64,000 nucleotides of DNA. It comes from an uncultured Bacteroidia bacterium (GTDB lineage Bacteria > Bacteroidota > Bacteroidia > Bacteroidales > UBA932). A program made the translations under genes and the position numbers. Positions 45,397 to 55,332 of this stretch are shown here, in pieces. Below the pieces are notes generated by a model, which saw only the letters and a list, made by a program, of their open reading frames with translations, ran no database searches and was not told the DNA's origin. Numbering within the stretch: the stretch's first letter is position 1; each line of letters begins with the position of its first letter. The stretch is taken from NCBI GenBank assembly GCA_902801205.1, contig CADCHE010000008.1:35457-99456 (forward strand), written 5' to 3'.

Positions 45397-46907
45397 TCGA
45401 AGTGATGGACACCACCCTGCGCGACGGCGAGCAGACCGCCGGCGTCTCGTTCAATCCGGGCGAGAAACTGGCGATCGCGCGCCTGCTGCTGGAGGAACTT
45501 GGCGTGAACCGCATCGAAGCGGGGTCCGCACGGGTCTCGTCCGGTGAGTACGAGGCTTTTTCGCGGATCTGCGCCTGGGCGTCGACCTGCGGCCATCTCC
45601 GGCAGGTGGAGGCACTGGGCTTCGTGGACGGCGGCGTGTCGATCGACTGGATCTCCTCGGCCGGGGGCCAGGTCCTGAACCTGCTGACGAAAGGTTCGCT
45701 CCGGCACCTGGAGGGCCAGTTGCGGAAAACCCCGCAGGAGCATCTGGACGACATCCTCCGCGACATCGGCCTGGCCGTTTCGAAGGGAATGGAAGTCAAT
45801 GTCTACCTGGAGGACTGGTCCGGCGGGATGGAGGCTTCGCCCGACTATGTCTTCTTCCTGGTGGACGCCCTGCAGGCGGCGCCGGTGCGCCGGGTGATGC
45901 TGCCGGATACGCTGGGCATCCTGGACCCGTCCCGGGCGGGCGCATTCTGCCGGCAGATGAGGGAGCGGTATCCTTCCCTTCATTTCGATTTCCATGCCCA
46001 CAACGACTATGACTTGGCTGCGGCGAATACCTTCGAAGCCGTCCGGGCCGGTTGCCGGGGGATCCACACGACGGTGAATGGCCTGGGGGAACGGACGGGC
46101 AACCTGCCCGTCGCCAGCGCCCTGGGCATCCTGAACGACCATCTCCGGGAGGAGAATACGCTCGACGAGAAGAAACTCATGCATGTGTGCCGCTACGTGG
46201 AGACGATCTCCGGGGTGCGGATTCCGCAGAACAAACCCCTGGTGGGCGAATTCGTCTTCACGCAGACGAGCGGGGTCCACGCCGACGGGGACAAGAAAGC
46301 GGGCCTGTACCAGAATGCGCTGGCTCCGGAACGTTTCGGCCGGCACCGGCACTACGCCCTTGGCAAGACGAGCGGCAAGGCGAACATCGCGCGCAACCTC
46401 GAGGACCTGGGCATCCGCCTGACCCCCGACCAGATGAAAGCGGTGACGGAGCGTGTCGTGGAACTGGGAGACAAGAAGGAGAGCCTGACGCAGGAAGACT
46501 TGCCCTTCATCGTCGCGGACGTCCTGAAAGGGGACTCCCAGCCTGCGGAAGAGCGGATCCGGATCATCAACTATTCCCTGCAGCTGGCCCGCTCGATGCG
46601 TCCGGTCGCCAACCTGCGCATCGAAATCGACGGGACGCAGTACGAGGATGTAGCCACGGGCGACGGACAGTACGACGCTTTCATGAAGGCGCTTTGGAAA
46701 ATTTACGACCGGCTCGGGAAAAAGCATCCCCGCCTGTCGGACTATATCGTGAAGATTCCGCCGGGCGGTAAAACCGACGCCCTGGTGGAAACTTCGATCA
46801 GCTGGGACCTGGACGGTTGGTCGTTCAAGACGCGCGGCATCGACTCCGATCAGACGGAGGCCGCCATCAAGGCGACGCTCAAAATGCTGAATATCATTGA
46901 GAAATAG
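45393..46907 (+). CDS. Isopropylmalate/citramalate synthase family protein, probable citramalate synthase
   Basis: 504-residue second DRE-TIM acyl-CoA condensing enzyme of the operon. [16 protein letters not shown] at the very N terminus, [17 protein letters not shown] metal ligands, [11 protein letters not shown], and a C-terminal LeuA-like regulatory domain from about 390. It differs from leuA in the substrate-pocket segments, and its place between leuD and leuB, with no threonine deaminase in the operon, suggests condensation of pyruvate and acetyl-CoA to citramalate; LeuCD and LeuB would then yield 2-oxobutyrate for isoleucine. A second isopropylmalate synthase or homocitrate-synthase-like activity is the alternative. 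Confidence 0.8.
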   Translation: MIEVMDTTLRDGEQTAGVSFNPGEKLAIARLLLEELGVNRIEAGSARVSSGEYEAFSRICAWASTCGHLRQVEALGFVDGGVSIDWISSAGGQVLNLLTKGSLRHLEGQLRKTPQEHLDDILRDIGLAVSKGMEVNVYLEDWSGGMEASPDYVFFLVDALQAAPVRRVMLPDTLGILDPSRAGAFCRQMRERYPSLHFDFHAHNDYDLAAANTFEAVRAGCRGIHTTVNGLGERTGNLPVASALGILNDHLREENTLDEKKLMHVCRYVETISGVRIPQNKPLVGEFVFTQTSGVHADGDKKAGLYQNALAPERFGRHRHYALGKTSGKANIARNLEDLGIRLTPDQMKAVTERVVELGDKKESLTQEDLPFIVADVLKGDSQPAEERIRIINYSLQLARSMRPVANLRIEIDGTQYEDVATGDGQYDAFMKALWKIYDRLGKKHPRLSDYIVKIPPGGKTDALVETSISWDLDGWSFKTRGIDSDQTEAAIKATLKMLNIIEK

Positions 46908-46918
46908 ATCATTGTCAG

Positions 46919-47980
46919 ATGAAACTGAGAATTGCGAAGCTTCCGGGCGACGGCATCGGGCCGGAAGTGGTGGAGCAGGCCGTAAAGGCCGTCGATGCCG
47001 TATGTGCGAAGTTTGGGCATGAGGTGTCCTACACCCTCGGGTACGTGGGCGCCTGTGCCATCGACCGTACCGGCGACCCGTATCCGCAGGAGACGCACGC
47101 CCTGTGCATGGAGAGCGATGCCGTCCTGTTCGGCGCCGTCGGCGACCCCAAGTACGACAACGACCCTGCGGCGAAGGTGCGCCCGGAACAGGGACTGCTG
47201 GCCATCCGCAAGCAACTGGGCCTCTTCGCCAACCTGCGCCCGGTGGAAACGTTCCGTTCGCTGGTCGGCAAGTCGCCGCTCAAGACCGAACTGGTCGACG
47301 GGGCGGACTTCCTGTGCATCCGTGAGCTGACGGGCGGCATGTACTTCGGAGAAAAAGGACGCAAGGACGGTGGCGATACGGCGTTCGATACTTGTATCTA
47401 CAGCCGTTTCGAGGTGGAACGTATCCTGAAGCTGGCGTTCGAGTACGCGCAGCGCCGGCGGAAGCACCTCACGGTGGTGGACAAGGCCAACGTGCTGGAA
47501 TCCTCGCGCTTGTGGCGCCAGATCGCCCGGGAGATGGAGCCGCAGTGGCCGGACGTGACCGTGGATTACATGTTCGTGGACAATGCTGCGATGCAGCTCA
47601 TCCGCCAGCCGAAGTTCTTCGATGTGCTGGTGACGGAGAACACCTTCGGGGACATCCTGACCGACGAGGCCAGCTGCATCAGCGGATCGATGGGACTGCT
47701 CGCTTCCGCGTCCGTCGGCGCGCACACCAGCCTTTTCGAGCCCATCCACGGCTCGTATCCGCAGGCGGCGGGCAAGAATATCGCCAACCCCGTGGCCGCT
47801 ATCCTGTCGGCCGCGATGATGTTCGAGTACGCCTTCGGCCTGATGGAGGAAGGCGCTGCCATCCGGAAAGCCGTCGCCGCCTCGATCGACGCGGGCGTCG
47901 TCACCGAAGACCTTGCCGCGGGCAGCAAGGCGTATTCCACTTCCGAGGTGGGAGACTGGATTGCATCGGAAATCAAGTAA
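46919..47980 (+). CDS. leuB: 3-isopropylmalate dehydrogenase
   Basis: 353-residue NAD-dependent oxidative decarboxylase. [15 protein letters not shown] at the start, [48 protein letters not shown], and [14 protein letters not shown] with the catalytic Asp residues. In the citramalate route it would also act on 3-methylmalate. 11 bp after the citramalate-synthase-like gene and 13 bp before ilvE. Confidence 0.96.
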   Translation: MKLRIAKLPGDGIGPEVVEQAVKAVDAVCAKFGHEVSYTLGYVGACAIDRTGDPYPQETHALCMESDAVLFGAVGDPKYDNDPAAKVRPEQGLLAIRKQLGLFANLRPVETFRSLVGKSPLKTELVDGADFLCIRELTGGMYFGEKGRKDGGDTAFDTCIYSRFEVERILKLAFEYAQRRRKHLTVVDKANVLESSRLWRQIAREMEPQWPDVTVDYMFVDNAAMQLIRQPKFFDVLVTENTFGDILTDEASCISGSMGLLASASVGAHTSLFEPIHGSYPQAAGKNIANPVAAILSAAMMFEYAFGLMEEGAAIRKAVAASIDAGVVTEDLAAGSKAYSTSEVGDWIASEIK

Positions 47981-47993
47981 AACAGCATACCCT

Positions 47994-49031
47994 ATGTCAC
48001 AGATCGATTGGGATTCGTTGGGCTTCGACGCCTACAGGACCCGGACCGTGGTCCTTTCCCGCTTCCAGAACGGTCAGTGGTCTCCGGCCGAGACGACCGA
48101 GACATTCTCTTTCACGCTCGACCCCTTCGCGCAGGTCTTCCATTACGCGATCTCCTGCTTCGAGGGACTGAAGGCGTTTACCCAGAAAGACGGACGCATC
48201 GTGATCTTCCGTCCCGACGAGAATGCGGCGCGCATGCAGCGGACGGCGCGTTACCTGGGCATGCCGGAACCGCCGGCAGACCTTTTCATCCGGATGTGCG
48301 AACTGTGCGTGAAGAACAACCTCGAATTCCTTCCGCCCTATGGGCACGGCGCATCGATGTACCTGCGTCCGCTGCTGATGGGCGTCCATCCGCAGATGCA
48401 GCTCGTCCCGTATCCCGAGGCCGTGCTGGCCGTCATGTGCGCGCCGGCGGGTTCGTACTACGGGGCACATCTGAAATCCTCTTCCGCCGTGATTCCCGGG
48501 GACTATGACCGGGCCGCGCCGAAGGGATCCGGCAGCTACAAGGTCGGCGCAAACTACGCCGCCACCTTCAAACCTTACAAGATCGCCCACGACCAGGGGT
48601 ACACCGAACTGCTGTACCTGAACAGCGGCACGCGCGAGTTTGTCGACGAATTCGGCTCCTCGAACTTCTTCGGCATCAAGGGAAACAAGTACGTTACGCC
48701 GCTCTCCGACAGCGTGTTGCCTTCGATTACGAACAAGTCGCTGCAGCAGGTGGCCGCCGACCTGGGCATGGAGGTGGAGAAGCGCCCGATCCCGGTGGAG
48801 GAGCTTGCGGAGTTCGACGAGGCCGGTGCCTGCGGCACGGCCGTCGTCATCACGCCGATGTCACACATCGACCTCAAACCGGTCCTGGCCGGAGAGGAAG
48901 TGGCCTGCACCTGGCGTTTCGTCCCCGACGGATCCGTCGGTCCGGTCTGCACGAAACTCTACAGGCAGATCACCGGAATCCAGTTCGGTGAGCTGGAGGA
49001 CGTGCACGGCTGGTGCCACGAGGTCAGATAG
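47994..49031 (+). CDS. ilvE: Branched-chain amino-acid aminotransferase
   Basis: 345-residue fold-type IV PLP enzyme, last step for Ile, Leu and Val. Signatures: HYAISCFEGLKAF, RMQRTARYLGMP, the PLP lysine in GSGSYKVGANYAATF, and EFGSSNFFGIKGNKYVTP. ATG 47994 gives a normal N terminus; the longer open frame overlaps leuB. Last gene of the operon; the final 8 bp overlap the convergent S46 peptidase gene. Confidence 0.95.
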   Translation: MSQIDWDSLGFDAYRTRTVVLSRFQNGQWSPAETTETFSFTLDPFAQVFHYAISCFEGLKAFTQKDGRIVIFRPDENAARMQRTARYLGMPEPPADLFIRMCELCVKNNLEFLPPYGHGASMYLRPLLMGVHPQMQLVPYPEAVLAVMCAPAGSYYGAHLKSSSAVIPGDYDRAAPKGSGSYKVGANYAATFKPYKIAHDQGYTELLYLNSGTREFVDEFGSSNFFGIKGNKYVTPLSDSVLPSITNKSLQQVAADLGMEVEKRPIPVEELAEFDEAGACGTAVVITPMSHIDLKPVLAGEEVACTWRFVPDGSVGPVCTKLYRQITGIQFGELEDVHGWCHEVR

Positions 49032-51147
49032 CGCGGCGTTTTCCTTTCTTTGCCGGCGGGTCGGTAAACTGCATCTCGTCCAGCAGCCAGCCGGCGCCGC
49101 CGATGTGTTCGACCACGAAGAGCAGGTACCGGATGTCGAGGGAGATGTTCCGGCAAAAGGCCGGGTCGTAGGCGATGTCACTCATCGTGCCTTCCCACAC
49201 CCGGTCGAAGTTGATGCCGACCAGGTCGCCGTCCGCATTGAGGACCGGGCTTCCGGAATTGCCTCCGGACGTGTGGTTGGTCGCCAGGAAGCATACGGGC
49301 TGCGTGTCGATCCCGCCGCGGGCGTACAGGTCACGCAGCCGCTGGGGAATGTCGTAGTCGTAGATGTCCGGATTATCCTTCTCGATGATGCCTTTCACCG
49401 TGGAGACGGGAGGGTAGTAGGCGCCGTCGGCAGGGGAGTATCCCTTCACATGCCCGTAGGCCACGCGGAGGGTCAGGTTGGCGTCCGGGTAGAAGACCTT
49501 GTCGGGTTCGAAGGCCATCTGTCCGCGCATGTAGCGGCGGTAGGCGAGGCGGATCCGTTCGTTCGCGGCACCGACGACCGGCATCAGTTCCTCCTTGTAC
49601 CAGGCGTAGAAGGCCCGTTGGAGCCGGCAGGCTGGGTCTTGCCGTACCTGTTCCAGGTCCGCTTTCGTCAGGGCTTTCACGCGCGCTGCATCCGTGAAGA
49701 GGGACTGGCCGAAGAGCTCGTCTCCAATCGCTGCGACACTGCCTTTTTCCTTCAGGATTTCTTTGAAGAAGGCGGGTTGGAGTTCCGCAGGCACTTCCCG
49801 GGCGAAGGCTTCCATCAGGGCGTCGAAGGACTCCCGGTCAATGGGAAGGTACCAGTCTTTGAAGAAGGCGTCTGCCAGTTCTCCGACGGCGGCCGACGGC
49901 TCTTTTGCGGTTGACAGGGCATTCTCGACGGCGGCGGCCAGTTGCAGCAGTTCCACGCTGCGGGCGGTTTCGACGTAGTATTCCGAAGCCAGGTAATACG
50001 GATTCCGGATGGCGTACCACCGGGCCAGCGTGTCGAGCACGCCTTCGTAGGCGGTGCCTTCCGCCCACTGCCGGAAGCAACGTTCGTAGGCTTCCTTCGC
50101 GGCGACCGTCTTCATCCGGGCGATGCCGCGCGCTTCTCCCTGCCATTTCTTCCAGGCATTCGCCACGGAAGCGTTCTTGGATGCGTACTGGATGCGCACG
50201 GCCGGGTCGGCGTCCATGTATTTTTTCTGGATGTCCAGCCGGAGGGTGCGCAGGGCGATCTTCCGCGGATCGGACGTCTCGCTCACATAGCGGACCTCAT
50301 CGGAAGTGACATATTCCTTGGTGCTGCCCGGGCAGCCGTAGATCATCGTGAAATCGCCTTCCTGCACGCCTGCACGCGAGATGCGGAAGAATTTCTTCGG
50401 GTGGTAGGGAACATTGTCCGGGGCATATTCCGCCGGGTTGTTGTCCTTGTCGGCGTAGATCCTGAAGATCGAGAAGTCGCCGGTGTGCCGGGGCCACATC
50501 CAGTTGTCGGTGTCGCCGCCGAATTTCCCGATCGAAGAGGGCGGGGCGGCCACCAGGCGCACGTCGCTGAAGACGCGGTAGACGAACAGGTAGTAGGCGT
50601 TGCCGTAGAAGAGAGCTTCCACGCTGGCACGCAGTCCCTTGCCGTCCGCGACGGCCTGGCGGATGAGCCGGGCGCCGTTCGCATGGACGACGGAGTCGCG
50701 CTGCCGCTCGTCCATCGTCCGCTCGTCATAGCCTTGCAGGACGATGCCGGTGACGTCTTCCATCCGGTCCAGGAAACTGACGGTCAACCCCTTGTTCGGG
50801 AGCTCGCCGCTGCGGTCCATGGCCCAGAAGCCGTCCTTCAGGTAATCGTGTGCAATGCTGCTGTGTTTCTGGATGTAGCTGTATCCGCAGTGATGGTTGG
50901 TCAGGAGCAGTCCGTCCGCCGATACGAGTTCACCGGTACAGCCGCCCCCGAACAGGACGACGGCGTCTTTGAGGGAAGCCTGGTTGACGCTGTAGATGTC
51001 CTCCGCGGTGAGGCGGAAGCCTTTGGCCTGCATGTCGCCGATCCGCTGCGAGATCAGGGCGGGAAGCCACATGCCCTCGTCAGCGCGTGCGACAGGCGAC
51101 AGGACACCGGCAAGGAGCAGGAACAGGAGGGGAAGATTCTTTTTCAT
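49024..51147 (-). CDS. S46 family dipeptidyl-peptidase, DPP11-like
   Basis: 707-residue periplasmic serine exopeptidase that removes N-terminal dipeptides. Signal peptide MKKNLPLLFLLLAGVLSPVARA. Catalytic His in LLTNHHCGYSYIQ, Asp in DNWMWPRHTGDFS, Ser in TSGGNSGSPVLNADGD. Eighteen residues after the serine comes Arg (GINFDRVWEG), the position of Arg673 in Porphyromonas gingivalis DPP11 and Gly in DPP7, so cleavage after Asp/Glu is predicted. It has its own promoter and is divergent from the FAD-protein gene. Confidence 0.93.
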   Translation of the reverse strand: MKKNLPLLFLLLAGVLSPVARADEGMWLPALISQRIGDMQAKGFRLTAEDIYSVNQASLKDAVVLFGGGCTGELVSADGLLLTNHHCGYSYIQKHSSIAHDYLKDGFWAMDRSGELPNKGLTVSFLDRMEDVTGIVLQGYDERTMDERQRDSVVHANGARLIRQAVADGKGLRASVEALFYGNAYYLFVYRVFSDVRLVAAPPSSIGKFGGDTDNWMWPRHTGDFSIFRIYADKDNNPAEYAPDNVPYHPKKFFRISRAGVQEGDFTMIYGCPGSTKEYVTSDEVRYVSETSDPRKIALRTLRLDIQKKYMDADPAVRIQYASKNASVANAWKKWQGEARGIARMKTVAAKEAYERCFRQWAEGTAYEGVLDTLARWYAIRNPYYLASEYYVETARSVELLQLAAAVENALSTAKEPSAAVGELADAFFKDWYLPIDRESFDALMEAFAREVPAELQPAFFKEILKEKGSVAAIGDELFGQSLFTDAARVKALTKADLEQVRQDPACRLQRAFYAWYKEELMPVVGAANERIRLAYRRYMRGQMAFEPDKVFYPDANLTLRVAYGHVKGYSPADGAYYPPVSTVKGIIEKDNPDIYDYDIPQRLRDLYARGGIDTQPVCFLATNHTSGGNSGSPVLNADGDLVGINFDRVWEGTMSDIAYDPAFCRNISLDIRYLLFVVEHIGGAGWLLDEMQFTDPPAKKGKRRAI

Positions 51148-51165
51148 ATGCTTTCTTTACAAAGA

Positions 51166-51173
51166 CAAAGATA
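51166..51173 (-). promoter_or_regulatory. -7 element of the DPP11-like gene
   Basis: Minus-strand TATCTTTG (51173-51166), a perfect -7 box, 18 nt before the start codon at 51147. Confidence 0.5.
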
Positions 51174-51180
51174 CGTTTTT

Positions 51181-51211
51181 TTTGGTGTTCCGAAGGATTT
51201 CGTTATTTTCG
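51181..51211 (+). promoter_or_regulatory. Promoter of the FAD-protein gene
   Basis: TTTG (51181-51184), exactly 19 nt, TATTTTCG (51204-51211, one mismatch). The ATG at 51237 follows 25 nt later. Confidence 0.55.
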
Positions 51212-51236
51212 TATCCATAGATACCTGCATGAGCGA

Positions 51237-53129
51237 ATGAAAAGAATGAAAATACTGGCCCTGCTTTGCGCCGTGCTGGCCGGGGCCGCGGTTCCGGCAT
51301 CGGCCCGGAAGGGTTCTTCCGGCATCTGGGTGGAGGCGGAGGCTTTCGCCGCGAAAGGCGGCTGGGTCGTCGACCAGCAATTCATGGACGAAATGGGCTC
51401 TGCCTACCTCCTTGCCCACGGCATGGGCGTTCCCGTCGCAGACGCGGTGACGCAGGTCGCCGTACCGGCGGCCGGATCGTGGCATGTCTACGTACGCACC
51501 TACAACTGGACGGCGCCCTGGTCGGACAAGCGGGGGCCGGGCGCATTCCGGATCGCCGTCGGCGGCAAGACCCTCGAACCCGAACTCGGGGTGACGGGCA
51601 GCCGTTGGGAGTGGCAGGAAGCCGGATGCGTGCAACTGCCCAAGGGAATGACGGAACTCCGGCTCCAGGACCTGACCGGTTTCGACGGCCGCATCGACGC
51701 GGTGTACCTTTCACGGAAGGCGGTCGTCCCGCCAGCGGACGGGGAGGCCTTGACAGCGTTCCGCCGCCGGATGCTCGCCCTGCCGGACGACCCCGCCGAA
51801 ACCCGATCCTATGATTTCGTTGTCGTCGGAGGCGGCATCGCCGGCATGTGTGCGGCCGTGGCCGCCGCCCGCCAGGGACTCCGCGTGGCCCTTGTGAATG
51901 ACCGGCCCGTCCTGGGCGGCAACAACAGTGCGGAAGTTCGTGTCCATCTGGGCGGGCAGATCGAACTCGGCCGGTATCCCGCCTTGGGGCGGATGCAGCG
52001 GGAATTCGCCCATTCCACATTTGGAAATGCCCGTCCGGCAGAGAGTTATGAAGATGAGAAGAAGCAGGCGTTCATCTCCGGCGAGCCGCTGGTGGAATTG
52101 TACGCCCCGTGGCGGGCGGTGTCCGTTCGGATGGCGGCCGGGCCGGGGGAGCGGCGCATCGCATCGGTGGTGGTCCGGCAGATCGAATCCTCCCGTGAAA
52201 TTTCCCTTTCCGCCCCCCTGTTCGCGGACTGCACCGGCGACGGGTCCCTCGGCGTGATGGCCGGTGCGGACAGCCGATATGGCCGCGAGTCCCGCGAGGA
52301 ATATGGGGAAAGCCTGGCGCAGGAAAAAGCCGACAGCACGGTGCTGGGCGCTTCCGTGCAGTGGTACTCGGAGGAACGCCCCGGCACCTTCCCTGCATTC
52401 GACTACGGGCTTCCGTTCAGCGACGAGAGCGTGCAGCGGGTGACGATGGGCGAGTGGACCTGGGAGACCGGGATGCAACGCGACATGACGCGCGAATTCG
52501 AGCGTATCCGCGACTACGGCCTGCTGGTCATCTACTCCAACTGGAGCTACCTCAAGAACCGCCTGGGACTCTATCCGGAGCGTTCCCTGGGCTGGGTGGC
52601 CTACGTGTCCGGAAAACGCGAGTCGCGCCGCCTGCTGGGGGACTATGTCTTCAAGCAGGACGACATCGACAAGAACGTCTTCCATGAGGACGGGACGTTC
52701 TCCGTCTCCTGGACGATCGACCTGCATTTCCCCGATCCGGCGAATGAAAAATACTTCCCGGACGAGCCGTTCAAGGCGAAGACCCGGCACACGCCGGTTT
52801 ATCCGGCGGCCGTTCCGTACCGCTGCCTGTATTCACGCAACGTGGGGAATCTCTTCATGGCCGGCCGCGACATCTCCGTCACGCACGTGGCCCTGGGGTC
52901 GACCCGCGTGATGCGTACGTGCGGCATGTCCGGTGAGGTGGTCGGCCTGGCCGCCGGCGTCTGCCATGCGCATGGCGTGACGCCCCGCGAAGTCTACCGG
53001 AACCACCTGTCCGAACTGCAGGCCCTGATGGAAAAAGGGGCCGCCATCGAGGGGCCCCTTCCGGATAACCAGCATTTCAATACGTCTTCGGTGCTCGCGG
53101 TTCCCAGACTGTTGAAGGAAGTGCGCTAG
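51237..53129 (+). CDS. Exported FAD-dependent oxidoreductase with N-terminal beta-sandwich domain
   Basis: 630-residue exported protein. ATG 51237 begins the signal peptide MKRMKILALLCAVLAGAAVPASA; the longer frame upstream crosses the promoter. Residues about 28-170 resemble a carbohydrate-binding-like beta-sandwich (GIWVEAEAFAAKGGWVVDQQF, SWHVYVRTYNWTAPW). From about 190 a FAD_oxidored (PF12831-type) domain starts with DFVVVGGGIAGMCAAVAAARQ and GGNNSAEVR, and later CTGDGSLGVMAGAD and NVGNLFMAGRDIS, VMRTCGMSGEVVG. Homologous proteins occur in glycan-utilisation loci; the reaction is unknown. Monocistronic, convergent with the SpoIIE gene. Confidence 0.85.
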   Translation: MKRMKILALLCAVLAGAAVPASARKGSSGIWVEAEAFAAKGGWVVDQQFMDEMGSAYLLAHGMGVPVADAVTQVAVPAAGSWHVYVRTYNWTAPWSDKRGPGAFRIAVGGKTLEPELGVTGSRWEWQEAGCVQLPKGMTELRLQDLTGFDGRIDAVYLSRKAVVPPADGEALTAFRRRMLALPDDPAETRSYDFVVVGGGIAGMCAAVAAARQGLRVALVNDRPVLGGNNSAEVRVHLGGQIELGRYPALGRMQREFAHSTFGNARPAESYEDEKKQAFISGEPLVELYAPWRAVSVRMAAGPGERRIASVVVRQIESSREISLSAPLFADCTGDGSLGVMAGADSRYGRESREEYGESLAQEKADSTVLGASVQWYSEERPGTFPAFDYGLPFSDESVQRVTMGEWTWETGMQRDMTREFERIRDYGLLVIYSNWSYLKNRLGLYPERSLGWVAYVSGKRESRRLLGDYVFKQDDIDKNVFHEDGTFSVSWTIDLHFPDPANEKYFPDEPFKAKTRHTPVYPAAVPYRCLYSRNVGNLFMAGRDISVTHVALGSTRVMRTCGMSGEVVGLAAGVCHAHGVTPREVYRNHLSELQALMEKGAAIEGPLPDNQHFNTSSVLAVPRLLKEVR

Positions 53130-53136
53130 CCCCGGC

Positions 53137-55320
53137 TCAGATCAACTTTTTCATCTTTAGGATGTTGTGCCCGCCTTCCCGGGCATAGGAAACCTTGTCC
53201 ATGATGCTGCGGACGAGGTGGATGCCGAGGCCGCCGACAGGCCGCTCGTCCACGCCGAGCTCCAGGTCCGGCTGCTCGGCGAGCGTCGGATCGAAGGGAC
53301 GTCCGCTGTCATCGACGATGAACTCAATCTCCTTTTTCGGCCGGATGATGGCGGTGATCTCCACCATGCCGTCCGTCCCCTCGGGGTAGGCGTACAGGAT
53401 GACATTGGTCACGGCCTCTTCCAGGGCGAGGTTGAGGCTCATCGCCGTGCCCTGGTTCAGGGAGCCGGCCTGGGCGACGGTCTCGATGAAGCCGGCCAGC
53501 TGGGGGATCTGCTTGATGTCGTTGTGCAGGACCAGGTGCTTCTCCGAGGTCTCCGCCGGCGTTTCGCCCAGATACCGGATGGCCAGCATCGTCTTGTCAT
53601 CGCTCTGCGCAGCGGTTCCGATGTACGTGAGGATGGCCTGGTCGACGGCATCGACCTGCGCGCGGGCGCTCATGCCGGCCGTCTTCGCGGCCGCCTGCCG
53701 CAGCCGTTCCTCCCCGAAGAACTGCAGCCCTTCGTTTTCCGCTTCCGTCAGTCCGTCGGTGTATAGGAAGATGCTTTCTCCCGTCGCCAGGTGGGTTTCC
53801 TGGGCGGTGTACTTCATCTTCTCCATGACGCCCAGCGGCAGGTTGGGCTGGACGTCCAGGAAGTCCGCGCGGCCCTCCCCGAGCAGCAGCGGGGCATTGT
53901 GCCCGGCGTTGCAGTAGCGGAGCGTGCCGTCGCGCAGCGACAGGATGCCCAGGAAGAAGGTGACGAACATGTTGCTTTCATTGGTCTCCGACATGGCGCC
54001 GTTCATCTGGGAGAGGATCTTGTCCGGTTCGGATTCGCGGGCGGAAACGGTGCGGAACAGGCTCCGGGTGACCGCCATGACCAGAGAAGCGGGAATGCCT
54101 TTGCCGGATACGTCCCCGATGCAGAAGAACAGGTTCTCGTCGCGGAGGAAGTAATCGTACAGGTCGCCGCCGATTTCCTTGGCGGAGACAAGGGACCCGT
54201 ACAGGTCGACCTCGTCGCGCTCGGGGAAGGGCGGATAGGTTTTCGGCAGCATCGCCCGCTGGATGCCGCTGGCGATGTGAAGCTCGTTTTCAATGCGGTC
54301 TTTCCGCTCCTGTACCTCCTTGATCTTCAGCTGATTCTTGACGATCCTGTGGATGACGAAGGCCAGCAGGGCGAGGCCCAGCAGCTGCAGCAACTTGACG
54401 ATCATCCCGATCCGGTTGACGTTGCCGTAGATCTCGGTGCCGGGAATGACGATGGCCATCGACCAGCCCGCCCGCTGCACGGGGGCGTAGAAGACTTCGT
54501 TGTTCCGGTCGTCCATGCGTATGCTCTTGTTCCCGCTTTCGCCGGAGAGCATCGCCCGGTTGATCTCTTGGATTGCTTCCGGATCGTCCAGTTTCGTCGC
54601 GGCTTCCTGGATCGTGGAACGCATCACCAGGGTCTCGACGGGACTGACCATGATCCGTCCCGTGCGGCTGACCATGATGCTGTAGGCGTTGGGATAGACC
54701 TTCAGGTTGCCCACCATTTCTGTCAGCCAGTCCAGCGAGATATCGGCCGTGAGAATGGCACGGATGGTGCCGTTCCCGTCGCGGACCGGGGCCGAGAACG
54801 TCGTCATCAACGTTTCGCCGCCACCGGTATCGAAATACGGTTCACTCCAGTATCCTTCGCCCTTTTCAAGCGGGACCTTGAACCATTCCTTCGAAGGATA
54901 GTCGTATGCTTCGCCGGTCAGCTGGATCGTGGCGATGCTGTCTGCCGACTGGTAGGAATAGGGAGCGAAAGCCCTGTCCGTTCCGGGCACCAGGGCGACG
55001 CAGCTGCCGAAGACGACGGCGTTGTCCTCCACGATGTCGCGGCTGACCGCGGCGAGGCTGTCGGGCAGGCCGAGCCGCTCGCGCACTTGTCGCACGTTGC
55101 TGTGTACGGCCGTCTCCACCTGGTCCATGACCCCGGTGATGCGCAGGCCGGTGGCTTCCAGTTCGCTTTCCGCGCGCATGGCCGCTTCTTCGCGGATTCC
55201 CTTGCGCGAGAAATAATACTGGATGATGGAGGTGGCCTCCAAGGCCAAGGCGGCGATAATGACGATAAGCAGGCCCTGGCGGGCGTAAAAGCGCCTGGCG
55301 GCGCGGCTGATGGCACCCAT
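53137..55320 (-). CDS. Membrane stress sensor: Cache-like domain, SpoIIE PP2C phosphatase and RsbW-type kinase domain
   Basis: 727 residues. TM1 (LLIVIIAALALEATSIIQYY, about 17-37), a periplasmic double-Cache-like sensor (YWSEPYFDTGGGETLMTTFSAP, DISLDWLTEMV), TM2 (about 305-327), a short coiled coil, then a SpoIIE/PP2C domain with acidic metal ligands (SAKEIGGDLYDYF, GDVSGKGIPASL, AQSDDKTML), and finally a HATPase domain (LNLALEEAVTNVILYAYP, VDDSGRPFDP, GGLGIHLV). Phosphatase and anti-sigma-like kinase in one chain suggest it both phosphorylates and dephosphorylates a STAS protein, presumably the one encoded at the head of this operon (58807-58499). Last gene of the module. Confidence 0.9.
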   Translation of the reverse strand: MGAISRAARRFYARQGLLIVIIAALALEATSIIQYYFSRKGIREEAAMRAESELEATGLRITGVMDQVETAVHSNVRQVRERLGLPDSLAAVSRDIVEDNAVVFGSCVALVPGTDRAFAPYSYQSADSIATIQLTGEAYDYPSKEWFKVPLEKGEGYWSEPYFDTGGGETLMTTFSAPVRDGNGTIRAILTADISLDWLTEMVGNLKVYPNAYSIMVSRTGRIMVSPVETLVMRSTIQEAATKLDDPEAIQEINRAMLSGESGNKSIRMDDRNNEVFYAPVQRAGWSMAIVIPGTEIYGNVNRIGMIVKLLQLLGLALLAFVIHRIVKNQLKIKEVQERKDRIENELHIASGIQRAMLPKTYPPFPERDEVDLYGSLVSAKEIGGDLYDYFLRDENLFFCIGDVSGKGIPASLVMAVTRSLFRTVSARESEPDKILSQMNGAMSETNESNMFVTFFLGILSLRDGTLRYCNAGHNAPLLLGEGRADFLDVQPNLPLGVMEKMKYTAQETHLATGESIFLYTDGLTEAENEGLQFFGEERLRQAAAKTAGMSARAQVDAVDQAILTYIGTAAQSDDKTMLAIRYLGETPAETSEKHLVLHNDIKQIPQLAGFIETVAQAGSLNQGTAMSLNLALEEAVTNVILYAYPEGTDGMVEITAIIRPKKEIEFIVDDSGRPFDPTLAEQPDLELGVDERPVGGLGIHLVRSIMDKVSYAREGGHNILKMKKLI

Positions 55321-55332
55321 AGCGGTATCCGG

